Positions 1 to 11,400 of a stretch of 64,000 bases of DNA are shown here, in pieces. The notes under the pieces were generated by a model. It was not told where the DNA came from. It saw only the letters and a list, made by a program, of their open reading frames with translations, and did no database searches. How positions within the stretch are numbered: the stretch's first letter is position 1; every line of letters starts with the position of its first letter. The DNA comes from Parambassis ranga (lineage: Eukaryota > Chordata > Actinopteri > Ambassidae): the NCBI RefSeq assembly GCF_900634625.1, contig NC_041023.1, positions 27,395,375 through 27,459,374 on the forward strand, written 5' to 3'. A program made the position numbers and the translations under genes.

Positions 1-175
1 GAGAGACAGAGAGAGAGAATAGGGAGACGACCTTGGTTCCTCAGACTGTGGAGCAGCCCTACTGCCCACGTGCACCGATGAGATAAGCAGCAGCGTTGAG
101 AAGCCAACTCAACACAACCCTAACGCCACACGGCTTTAAAGCTGGACACACAACAATGGGATAAGCAGCACTTAC

Positions 176-946
176 CAGTGGTGGAAAGTAAAAAAGTATT
201 TACACTTCGTTACTGTACTTAAGTAAAAATAATAGTGCATACTTTATACTTTTACTTCATTACATTTTGCAGCTATTATCTGTACTTTCTACTGCACTAC
301 ATTTCTACAGTGTGTGTAGTTGTTACATTTGATGAACACAGTGCTGGACTGATGTGAGGTCAGACTGCATGGAGATGGTGTCATGCTGCCAGCTGTGTTT
401 TTATAATGAGCCACAATCGTGATGCCGGTGCTCTTGCTCAGTTAGCTAACTAGTTAGCTACTGTCTGCTAACACAGGTCCATCCATTAATGTCTGATTAA
501 CATTATTAATCATAACATTAATCTCAGCAGGAATACTTACACAGTAAGCATGCTGAATGCCTGTTTTTTATTAGCCTTTTATTAGCCTTTTATTAGCCTC
601 TCTGTTCACTTGATGCCCACAGCCTGCCTCATGACACACAGACCTGTCCATCGCTGGTTCTGGACTGAAAATGTAAATTAACTACACATTGTCCATTTTA
701 ATTTTAAGATCATTTCTTTGATCATTTTAACCTGTTCAGATACTTTGCAATGGAAAATAATAATATATATTTGGTGCGTGAGTACTTTTACTTTTAATAC
801 TTTAAGTACATTTAAAAGTAAGTACTTAAGACTTTTACTTAAGTAGGATTGTTGATGTAGCACTTCTATTTTTACTTGAGTATATATTTTGCTGGTTATT
901 TGTACTTTTACTTAAGTACCAAGCTTCAGTACTTCCTCCACCACTG
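176..946. mobile_element. Non-autonomous hAT-type MITE (CAGTGGTGGAA termini)
   Basis: The element starts CAGTGGTGGAAAGTA and ends TACTTCCTCCACCACTG, imperfect terminal inverted repeats of a kind common in fish genomes. It is flanked by 8-bp direct repeats, gcacttac (168..175) and gcactcac (947..954), with one mismatch. An 8-bp target duplication is the hallmark of hAT transposition. Both ends carry many subterminal AAGTA/TACTT motifs (for example 780..920), as expected for hAT transposase binding regions. No transposase coding is present, so it depended on an autonomous relative. Confidence 0.85.
559..598. repeat. Short tandem repeat, 11-bp unit TTTTATTAGCC
   Basis: About three consecutive units lie inside the hAT-type MITE. 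This is probably a local replication-slippage expansion rather than a part of the element's ends. Confidence 0.8.
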
Positions 947-3462
947 GCACTCACACAGAAACGCGGGCTTATGTAATGCTTCCATTCAACATGTGTACAC
1001 CCACACGCTTCCTATCTGCCCTATATAACTGGCTTATTTTAGGCCGACTTTAATTACATTTGGATGTTAGTGACTAATGGGGCTTCTGAGGAAGTAGCAA
1101 CAGTATGTACGCTAGAAATATTTAATGCAGTCGACGCATTGTTTGTTCATCCGGCTGACATTGGAACAAATAGGCTGTGTGTCCAGGACTCCATAAGAAT
1201 GTTACATACTAGGATCAGGAAGAACCTGTTTTACAGTGGATGTTTGGTGAGATTCTGTTTCTCTGTCTGCGCATAGACAAATAATTTGTTCATGCCAGAG
1301 ACTGTAAGTAAATATGGACAAGCCTCCATGCTGTTATTATGTTTCCCAGTGTCCACAAACCCCTGGTTAATCCAAATACAGGCATGTGTAAGAGATGGAG
1401 TAAACGTGCAGCTAGTTTAGGATCTGAGGTGGCACCTGTCATTTGCAGGTGCCACCATGAACATAGGAATTATCTATATAAATACCAGAACTGTCTATTA
1501 AATATCTATTTTTGCCGTATATTTGGAGATCTGTGGGGATAACTCACTTTTTTTTAGCCTAGGCTTCATTAGTTAAGCCACACAGTGTATATGAAGACAT
1601 CCGGAAATGTACGTCTTACACCTTTAGCGATGGACATAGTGTAAATGGGTAATTGGGAGCCAGGATCGTCACGCATTGGGTCGTGGTTACCATGGTTATG
1701 AGTTCCATGTCATTCCAAGCATCTATATGTGATGAGTTCACAAGTTCGGGTGAGACCACCCGTGTCTCTTTGGCAACCTGTGAGAGGTAATCATCACTAC
1801 ATGACAAGTGGGTTTTCATCCTGCTGGTAAAACTGAGTAAAAGAAGTCAGAGACACATCATCATACAAATGGGATTCGGGCATCAGTTAATTGCGTATGC
1901 ATGCATTTCATTGCATGTGTACAAAGAATATTAGAAAGATGCATGAAAGCCTCGCCCACTAGCAGCAGCCTACACGCCTGAATAAATCCTCTTAACAGGA
2001 GACTGAAGACAAACTCTATGAAAATCTGCCCTTCAGGCTCTCTACATATGATAGCTCTTCACAAGGTGGGGAGGCAGCACTGGATTATGTTAACATCACA
2101 CGCCAAGTTGTAAGAGAGCACAGCAAAGACTCTATATTGTTTCACACTGTCAAAACAGAGCCACGACAATGGTTGGGATGAAGCCCATGGGCTCACACTA
2201 CACACATCATCTAACAAGTTTAGTCCATACTGCATGAGAAGCAGCATCTGTGGCTAACTTTGAGCTAATTACAGTAAACTAGTAAGCATAGCAGTGCGCT
2301 GTGAAATCTTATGTGGCAGTTGGTCAAAGTAGGCTAAGCTCCTTCTCTCTTCTTTTTTCTTCATTCTTTCAGTCAGGGTAAATGACTTGAGGATTTCTGG
2401 GCTGGTGGATACAGAAGCTCTGTGATGTGACTAACCGGATTAACGGTTAGCTAGGAATTCATAAGAAAAAAAAAGCAGTGCGGACTCATCATCCTCCTGC
2501 CACATGCAGCATTAAACGTTTGAAAAAAAAGCACACTCGCACTCACAATGACACACAGCTTTACCATCTATGGCAAAAAAACACACATCAGTGCTGCATT
2601 ATTACTGGAAATTGAAGAAAACATGTTAATATGTTTAGCACAAATCGTGTAAATCTGTGATGACGGTGAACCTTGAGGACAGTCACATTGTGCAGCTGAC
2701 AGATCTGTCTACCAACCTCATGAGTAAAATACACAAAGACGTCAATATTTCTAGGCCACTGAGATGACTTGAGTAGCTTAAATATCCTAGCCACTTAGTT
2801 GGATGTCAAAACCTTACAAAGCCCCGTCTGAGTAAAAAAGTCTGGAGAAAAGTTAGACTTCATCCACTCTCCTTGTGTGTCAGCCTTTGTGCACCTGGTT
2901 AAGGTGAATATTATCTGAATGTGCTGGTGATGTGAGAGGATGTGCTAGAATTATCTTAAGCAGATATCTCCGCCAGTGTCCTACTTTAAATACTGTATAT
3001 TATTAAAATTTCCTCAAGGCCTTTAATACCAATTTTATGCTTCTTTTTTATTCTTCTGCTTGCAGCCTGTGGTCTTTTGTCCTAGAGACTCTCTAGCACA
3101 CCCACGCAAATGCTCTTAGCATAAAAGAGAGGACAGATGATGTGTCCGATTGCAACATTTAGCCTGTCGCTTGATAATAAAATATGCAGCTTCTAGCCGT
3201 GCAGTCGGTGGTGGAGGAGGATGTTTACTGTCCCAGACAGGAACAGCTGAGTGGAGACTAAGGAAGGGTGTCTGGTGTGAAGAGATTTGGTGAGGTGTAG
3301 CCTGGCACTGCTTTTGAAGTGCTGCAGCAGACAACCATGAGATGGGACTTTCAGTTTTCCAATTACGCATGGTTCTCTGCAAACTAAAGTCATTTATCTG
3401 ACGATTTATGCCGCATGGTTGACATTTTTCTTTGCGTGTTTCATGGCATGTCATGTAACACA

Positions 3463-3530
3463 TCTATCCATCCATCCATCATCCGAACCTGCTTTGTCCT
3501 GCAGTGCAGGGTCACGGGGTCATGCAAGTT
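3463..3530 (-). repeat. Truncated (GGAT)n-tailed retroposon fragment
   Basis: Consecutive ATCC units are followed by CTGCTTTGTCCTGCAGTGCA and GGGTCAC, closely matching the first half of the better preserved copy at 53967..54082. Orientation is inferred from the simple-repeat tail, which would be the 3' end on the minus strand. Confidence 0.6.
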
Positions 3531-4684
3531 ATATGTCAAATTTTGCATGCAATTTTGATCCAACATGGAAAATCCTTTGGTATACCTCCAACAGTGACAA
3601 TACCAGCCCCTATAAAGACACCAGCCCCTAGGAGTCACCAATCCAGGAACCTCTCCTCACCTAACTGTGTGGTTTATTAGGCCTTTTGTAGCCATGAATG
3701 TTTTAGTGTCCTTTCTCCAAGGCAGAAGCTTTCTTTCTTCTCTGCTTGTGTTGTGGAGACGGACAACACGGCAATGGTTTCGTCTGTTATGTCCTCTGTT
3801 GGTAGTCTTACTTGCATGGCTGCATGTTATGACCAGTTGGTACAACAGGCCTCTATAACATGATGCACCAGATGACAAAAATGGATCTGACCTTTGGAGA
3901 GGACCAGTGCTTACTCAAGAATAAATAAAGTTAAACAAAGCCTGGCAAGGTGGAGTTTTTTATGAGTGATATCATGAATCACAATAATCCAGGTAAACTG
4001 GCCCCCTGTAAGGACTAGAGCTTCTAGGGGAAAAAATCAGACCCTTTACTTGGTTAAAAAGTCCCCCATAAAGTCAACAGCTAAAACAAAATAAACCTGC
4101 TACTGCTAAATGACTGAAACAACATTACCGAAATTCCCTGCAGCCACAGCTGAACAGTCTGAACAAAGAAAATATCCATTAGCGCCTATTCATAATCGAT
4201 AATCAGTCAGGCTACTACTAAAGTTAGATTACAGTGTTCATCTTACACGCACACTGAACTCTCTTCATGTGGACTGCACAGTCCTATAGTGAACATGACT
4301 TACACCCCTATCTGTGGTCCCTGTATGATGCACCACAGATAAACTGTTAAGATTAACAAAGCACAACAAGAAATGTCAAATTCTTCCCCACAGCTTGCAA
4401 CTGAGTGACACCCAGACCTCCATCAACATCACCACAACTGTGTCCTTTATCCTGTGCGGTGTGAAGAGTACAAATTACAGTGGATGTAACATAATGTGTT
4501 AACAGTTGTTGATACACTGTACCTTCTCATCCTGCCTCTTAGAGAAAACCCATATGAGCCAAGGCTGGCTGTGTTCCAGACCTTCTCTACAACTGTGATG
4601 TTAACAGACACCTCAGGAGTATTTTTAAAATCAATATTTCTGAATACAATGGCACACAATGTCACACACTCACTTACACCATAC

Positions 4685-4691
<7 letters not shown>

Positions 4692-4729
<38 letters not shown>
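4692..4729. repeat. (GA)n microsatellite
   Basis: Uninterrupted GA dinucleotides for nearly 40 bp, followed by ACAGAGAGA. Confidence 0.95.
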
Positions 4730-5430
4730 TATTTTCCCTTCACTAGATTAGTCTTACTAAATAGTATGTTTGGACGTTATTAGTGTTATTAGAGTAGTGA
4801 CAGGTTGGGAGTGAGTGACTTGTGGTGCATGTAAATTCTACTGCATTTAGAGGCTTGTTCGGTCAAACACATCTCAGCCTCTCAGCCCTGTGATATGCCT
4901 GTGATGACCCCCAGGACTGCGATAAGGTCCACACACACAACCCCGCGTCTGGACTAAAAATACCACCGAGCTGCTGACTGCAGCAAACATTATCATGAGT
5001 CAGCAAAAGGAAGCTTTTGTCTTTCAAAGGCTTCGGCAGCTGTTTTCAACTTGATTCCAAGCAAAATCATGAGTTTGTCCTTCTGTCCTTCTGTGTGTGT
5101 GTGTCAGTGGACATTTGAAACTGAGTCTATGCTTATTTGATTAAACATGAATTAATTCATTCATGAAATCTTCACAATGATCTCCTCAATATTTCGCACA
5201 GTATGTTCTCATATGTACACTTAGCATTAAATGATGTACATTTGTATATTTTATATGCTGAACTAGGTAAGAAATGTGGTGCCAGCTGGATTAAGTGTTA
5301 TCTTTTATAGTCAGAATACATGCTGTGATATTTTTACAAGAATTATTTATTTATTTATTTTTGACATAATTTGATTTCCAAAATCATCTGGTGATGTCAC
5401 TTGGTAGGTGGTTGAACGAACAATCTGTGA

Positions 5431-5905
5431 CCCCGTTCAGATTTGTGCAATTTCTCTCAATCTGAACAGCGCAAAAACATCTGGTTAAAGCCAGACTGGG
5501 TTCAATACGCTCAATATGTTTAAGGGTCGACGACGCCATACTTCCGGGTTCTGGGTTCACGGGGACAGTATCTTGGTTGCGTATGAAAGCTGTGTGTAAA
5601 TAATCTGTAAAACTACAAAAGCTTTGCCTGGAGTGTATTTTCGACATGGCTAAAAAGGAATGAACTGTGTTCTGGATCACTGAGGAAACTGAAAGAATGA
5701 ACTAAACGAAAGAAACCGCATGACACATGCTGTCCTACCTCGGTCTGAACAGTGTCTCAACTTAACGATGCGACACCTAGTGGTTTGGAGGATGGCAAAG
5801 ATGCCGGATTGAGCATGTGTTCACCGGATTTGAAAATTGGTCTGAACATATTTCGGATTCAATCTCACTCAAGCTGGATTGATTTTCCCCCAAATCCGAT
5901 CGGGG
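5431..5905. mobile_element. Candidate MITE with CCCCG...GATTTG termini
   Basis: The left end CCCCGTTCAGATTTG and the reverse complement of the right end, CCCCGATCGGATTTG, agree at 12 of 15 positions. Motifs such as TCTGAAC recur just inside both ends. No clear target duplication is visible (flanks tctgtga and tctgact are only partly alike). The internal sequence is non-coding. It could be an old DNA-transposon derivative of unknown superfamily. Confidence 0.45.
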
Positions 5906-6303
5906 TCTGACTGTCAGTTGCACATTAGCTTGATAAGATGCAGACTTAAAGGAGGAGTGATTTGACAACTCAACATAAGTTTAATTCCCAGATAGCAAGA
6001 TCATGAAAAGAAAACATAGTTGCTCCAAACACATGGAGTGAAGAGCACAGAGACTGAAAAGAACATGGACTCCATGCAGAGCATCCTAACAAAAGAAAAA
6101 AGGCTTTTACTATCAAATCCTCTCGCCAAAAGTGACTCACTGACTTGCTGGAAATGTGGCACAGTTTCTCTACCATCCCTTCTGAATGGAAGTATGGAGA
6201 AGGGGATATAGGAGCTATTTTCAACGACTGAGGCAAAAGATCACATCCAGAAAAGGATTATCTACATGGACAAATATAGAGCTGCAAAGGCAACCATTAA
6301 CAT

Positions 6304-6326
6304 ACACACACACACACACACACACA
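6304..6326. repeat. (CA)n microsatellite
   Basis: Perfect CA dinucleotide run. Confidence 0.95.
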
Positions 6327-6443
6327 ATCATAAATACAGTCATCCTTATTCACATTTATTTACATTTCCAGGTAATTTTACTAAACCTATTACAATTTGA
6401 AGTAAAAATATGAACACTTATGTCCAGAATGAATATTGAGATG

Positions 6444-6828
6444 CAGGGTTTCTCAAACTTTTTTGCTCCGTGGTCCAGTGATGTTATACCTCTCCAAGGC
6501 CCTGCATATGCCTTCGCAGAAGTATGCTAAATGGAAAGGCATCATTGCTCGCTCGTATCTGGGTTGGTGAACAGATCTCGCACCCATCGCTTTTCCGTGA
6601 GGTGAGGGTGAGATTTTGAGGTGAGGGATGAATCAAAATGATGCAGTGTTTCGATAAGTTGTGCGATCACACCGGATGACGGACAGACACACCTCTATTA
6701 AGCAGTCACAAAAGTGCTTCTACACTTAAAATTATAATATTGGCTAGTCTAAAGGTCAGGAGTTGGCCTTGGTTGTAACCTTTCTGTGGCCCCGTACTGG
6801 TCAGCGGCCCACAGTTTGATAAACACTG
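6444..6828. mobile_element. Candidate hAT-type MITE (CAGGGTTTCTCAAAC termini)
   Basis: The left end CAGGGTTTCTCAAACT and the reverse complement of the right end, CAGTGTTTATCAAACTGTG, form an imperfect inverted repeat of the Charlie/hAT style. Immediately adjacent 8-mers do not match. However, aatattga occurs on both sides a few bases farther out (6432..6439 and 6836..6843), so the true ends may lie slightly outside. No coding capacity. Confidence 0.5.
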
Positions 6829-7040
6829 CATTAGTCAATATTGACCAGTATAATAAATGTGATTGACATAATATAAGTCTTGACATCAAAATAGTTCAAT
6901 AATATAACATGACATTATAATTCAAAAACTTTTTCAATTTACAATTTACAGAATGTAGTAGTATATTATTTGATATAATAATGTATTCATTTACATTAAT
7001 TTATTACTTTCCCTTATAAATTCATGTCATCTTGTAGCCC

Positions 7041-7290
7041 TTGTCAGTGTTGATAGACTCATTACCTTTACAGCGGCCAGCCACTAGGGGGCGATTGCCA
7101 TATTTTTGCTTCATATTTGTGAGGCTGTCAAGCTGTTGTGGGGGAGGCTGCTATATTTTAGCGCACCTAAGACAGTGGGTAACAGTGACTTCAGACACAG
7201 AGAACATGAGGACTGGATCATCCGTGATGCGTTCACTATCAGACCAGGTGGAGAGAGCTACGTTCTCGAGAATGAACTGTACAGAAACAC
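7041..7290. repeat. Interspersed repeat, copy 1
   Basis: About 240 bp (from CAGCCACTAGGGGGCGATTG to the GTTCTCGAGAATGAACTG region) recur as an inverted, diverged copy at about 52258..52490. Two dispersed copies 45 kb apart in opposite orientation show a transposable or retroposed family. Neither copy has coding potential or an obvious terminal repeat, so the class is open. Confidence 0.7.
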
Positions 7291-7505
7291 GAGAGGAACC
7301 CTTCTGAAGGCAGTCTTTGGGGCACTGCTTGTGCATAAGCCTGACAATAGATCAAACCGCGTGGTTGGTGGTTCAATCCCACCCTGGAGGTTTACCCTCC
7401 TAACTAGGCTAATCCTAAAATCATAACATTCAAGGGGCTGGATGGAAAGCTCCGGTGGATTTGCCAGTTGAAGATCACCGCTGTAGATTCTATAGCGTTC
7501 ACACA
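7291..7505 (+). repeat. Possible tRNA-derived SINE-like segment
   Basis: GGTTCAATCCC at 7370..7380 fits the RNA polymerase III B-box consensus and sits in a tRNA-like context (GGTTGGTGGTTCAATCCCAC). A clear A box is not visible at the expected distance, and the 52-kb copy of the adjacent repeat lacks this segment. It may be a SINE head or a chance B box. Confidence 0.35.
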
Positions 7506-8369
7506 AATGATGATGATGAGAAATATATTCAATTTACTGTATTTGTGTGTCAAATACATTTGCAATTGCCACATGAGATTTACCTATGAGTAAATCCAAT
7601 TTTTTCTGCCAGGTGTAATACAGTATATGACATTGGATTGACAAATATGGTAAATCTCAATGTTAATGTACTTGAGATGGCTCTTTCACTTCCTGTTTAC
7701 TTCACATTAATCTATCAGCACTATAAGACCAGACAACTATTATCCCCCACTGGAGCGCTAAATGAACTTGGAAAGCTAAGGCTGCACGGCCAGTGTATAA
7801 TCCACAGCTGTCTTTATAGGGAAACAGGCATGGTTAACAAACAGACCTTTTCTCCCTTTTTGTGACCGCTCACATTGTCAGGTGGACGAAACCTACAGAC
7901 GAACATCTCAGTGCCAAATGAATCCAGCTGCATGCAGCTTAAACGCCCTCTTCTGCAGCACTGATCGCAGTCTGTATGTGATGTTTGTTTACGACAAGCC
8001 TTACTTAAGTATTGATGCATTTTTGCAAGTCATGAAATATTTGGAGGAAAATACAAATGTTATTCCGACTGAGGATTTCCACAGATGTGTCTCTGTGCTT
8101 TTACTCGCAGAATGTTTGTGGCTGATGGGTTTCTGCTACTCAACATTTCAATGTGTAGGAAGTGCAGTGCCCACAACCTTACAGGTCAAGTGATGTCTTT
8201 CAATTTTAAGCTTTAAATAAGTGTAAAATGTCACTTGACTGTCAATTTGTAACATAATAGGTGCTGTAGTGTCTTTATTTAATTAGTTTTAATAGTGAAA
8301 TTTCAGGTGCCCAAAATTATGGTTACATTTTATTGTATCTTATTAAATATTGTCTGTAAACTGCTTTAT

Positions 8370-8441
8370 TGTTGATTGATTCAATTGGAAAGCACTTTTG
8401 TGTTGTAAAGGGCTCTAGAAATAAATGTTGATTGATTGATA
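8370..8441 (+). repeat. L2-type LINE/SINE 3' tail
   Basis: AAAGCACTTTTGTGTTGTAA is followed by GGGCTCTAGAAATAAATG and a short (TTGATTGA) tail. This resembles the conserved 3' end also seen on the L2-like LINE at 21590..21650 (AAAGTGCTCTATAAATAAA plus pentamer repeats). It is a severely 5'-truncated insertion. Confidence 0.65.
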
Positions 8442-11400
8442 GATCAGCAATATGCACAGCGCTGAGAGATCACACATCAATTGTCTAATATGTGACAAAA
8501 AATCTCTGTAATTTCACTTCTTCTCTTTCACACTGTTCACAGTCAGTCAGTGTGTGAGCAGTCAGTGTGTGAGCTGGTCTACGGCTGCTGAGCAGGCTAA
8601 GCTAAGGACCGCAGCAGTTCTAAGGAGGCAAACATGACTGGTTGAAAGACAAATGTCCACCAGGGATGTTATTTTTGTTCATGCAAATATCTGAGAAAAA
8701 AAATCAATGCGTGTTTATGTGACCTACGGTCAGAAGGTTGTTTGTTTCTAGCTACATCAGCAGGCAGGATATTATGTCCTGCGTACACTACACACCCAGA
8801 CACACACACCAACACAGCAGCTTTCAATGACAAGCAGATTTTTTTTTATCATAGTCACTTCTAAGTATGATGATGCATTGCAGCAAATACAAAAGCAGAA
8901 TGCTACTAAGAAGCGATGCATTAATACACTGATTTTTGCAGTGTGTGCAAGGAAGAGGAGACATCTGTGCTCTGCTAAAAACTTTAAATGAATTACAGTC
9001 CGACCTGGGTGTTAAATCCTTAGCTCATTGTGTCCTAGAAGACAAATACTGGTTCCTTACTCTGTTCCTGCAATGATTTAACAACCATTTAAGACAGTCA
9101 GCACAAATACTTCATAGCACAGACTATCATAATCAGTATCTCACTTTATAATAAGAGGAAAACATGCTGTAAGTAACACTTTCTTGTCCTTTCAGACAGT
9201 GGTTTTCTCTGCCGGACTGAGACAGTCCCTAGCTTCTTCCCTTTGGACATACATGGACGATCAGTGATGAATCACTTGGCCTGCAGGCGCTGTGGTCACG
9301 TGGCTGGATACAACTGATTTCCTCTAATCTAGAATGCCTGGAACACAGAACGTAATGAGGTGCATCCAGAACTGCCAGCTATGCATTTCTGCCCTGTTAA
9401 TTATGTTTAATTGCGCTTCCCATCAATCATTCACAACAAGAGGAAAGGAAAGAATCCATCGCAAATTCGCCTGCTGCTCAACCCTTACACCTCTACATGC
9501 ATTTCATGCTCATGTGTCAGAGAGATGGTGAGATGGAGTGTGTTTGTGAGTAATACTTGTCGTACCAATCATATCTTTTATTTTTTTTACCATGTCTAAA
9601 TATGGAAACAAACTGATTTCTCCTTCAATTATTATCACCATAATTGCAGCATAAGTCATCATCAGAGGGTATGTGAACATGCTGGAAGACTGGTGACATG
9701 ACGTACGACAAATCTAGAGAGGACTATGGACTAGAGTGCACACATAAGCAAACTCAGTGAGTTTGTAACCTCACAAATAACTGAACGTGTTGACCTTTCT
9801 CACTCATTGTGTCTGAACGTGCACGCACTCACATCCATGCCATCCAGCTGGAAGGTTGGCTGGATTTTTTTAATCTCATATCTCACGTACATGTCACATA
9901 CAGATTTATCTTAAGTGATGTAAGAGACGCATGTAATAGCAGCACTCAAATCCCAAAGAAGCAACACAGCTGTTTAACCCTTGAAAACTGAAATAGAAGC
10001 TTTACAATGTTACTATTGGCTTAAGTGCAGCAGCATACTTTAAACAGTGTGGGTGGTAACAGATGGGTTTCTTCCCCTCCTCAAAGTTTGTAGCTGCCTA
10101 AACACGGATGTGCATGCTCATTGCCTGCTCTGGTTATGGCTAATCCCAAAGAATACAGCCGTATATTAATAATTATGCATATCTGGAATTATTATTGTAG
10201 CCTCTGACACAAAATATACTAAGTTTATTTTACAGCATCACAGTGCAGCAGATGAAAGGACTTCAAGGGAGAGTTAATCTCCTGTCACTGTTATTATTAA
10301 TAACGTTATAGGCCACATATATAGACTGAAACCAATAACAAATTGACACGCCGGGTCATTTTAAGAGACCAAACATTACAATGTGTTGCTTTTTTATTGT
10401 ACAAACAACTTCTAAGCCCCTCTAAACCTGACCAAAAAGTCTGCATAGTCTGCATTAGCGCTCACACTGTATGGGCAGAAAGCAGCCTTTCCATGTTCTT
10501 CTCTTAGTGTTTGATATGGATGGATCTCGATGTGTGCTTCAGTCATAAACATGTGTAGTATGAGTAAAAGTAAGTGATTAACAAAACATACATACACATG
10601 TGTGTGTGTATAACATGAATGAAGTAAGTATTTGATCCTATCAATCAGCAAGATTTCTGGCTCTCAGGTGTATTTTATACATTGTCATCATACTGTTACT
10701 ATGGTAAATGGTGTAATGATAAACCTATGAAGAGGTACAAACAAGCAGCAGCAACCTCTAGAACTGAGACACAAGTGTCAAATATGTCCCCATGGGACAA
10801 AGAATTTTGTATTTTTAAAAAATTTAAATCCACTAAATGGCCTCAAGCATCAATACTAGTAAGAACCAGCATATGAAGAGACTGAGAAGTTAAGTTCATC
10901 TCAACAGGATGGAATCTGTGACCCTACAAAGCTTTTTTAAATAGCAATGAAACTGATGTGTCTCAGTGAGTGATTTTAAACCCCTGTCATCTTTACGCAG
11001 GCATATTCACTGCATAATCTACCAACTTGCAGCTGCCATATCATTGTGATGAGATTGAGTGGGAGTGGCTGACTGGTGAACAATTAGCCTCCACCACAAC
11101 CTTTTTTAGCTGCTACCTTGGATTAAACACTGTCACTCATTGACAGCTTTAACCGCAACTTATGCTTCCCTTTTGAAGTAACAAAATCCTTAAGCTGCAG
11201 TATGAGTGAGAAAACCTCCTTCTATCCTGTCCTCACAAAACAAAACGTCAAAAATGAATGGACCCTTGCTGCTGTCTGCATCTGTGTGTCAGACAATGGA
11301 GGTTGGAGAAGGAATATGTACTCTCTGCTGTTGCTTTGATTATCAGCAGTAATAGAAAAAGGGGGGGGTCGCTGCAGCTTTTTTTTTTTTTGACTGACAG

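Larger units (their letters stand above)
955..5430. other. Non-coding stretch, no gene seen
   Basis: All frames are short and show no family resemblance. Noted inside: an 11-bp stem with a 7-nt loop at 1428..1456, an RFX-like GTTACCATGGTTAT site near 1686, a truncated ATCC-associated repeat at 3463..3530 (related to 53967..54082), a (GA)n run at 4692..4729 and a (TTTA)n run at 5341..5361. Confidence 0.6.

Noticed and set aside
1686..1699. RFX-like GTTACCATGGTTAT site as a functional promoter element
   Set aside because: Isolated motif match without CpG enrichment, exon or conservation evidence.
7882..8193. 103-codon plus-strand frame
   Set aside because: No motif, no splice or promoter context, next to repeat sequence; treated as chance.
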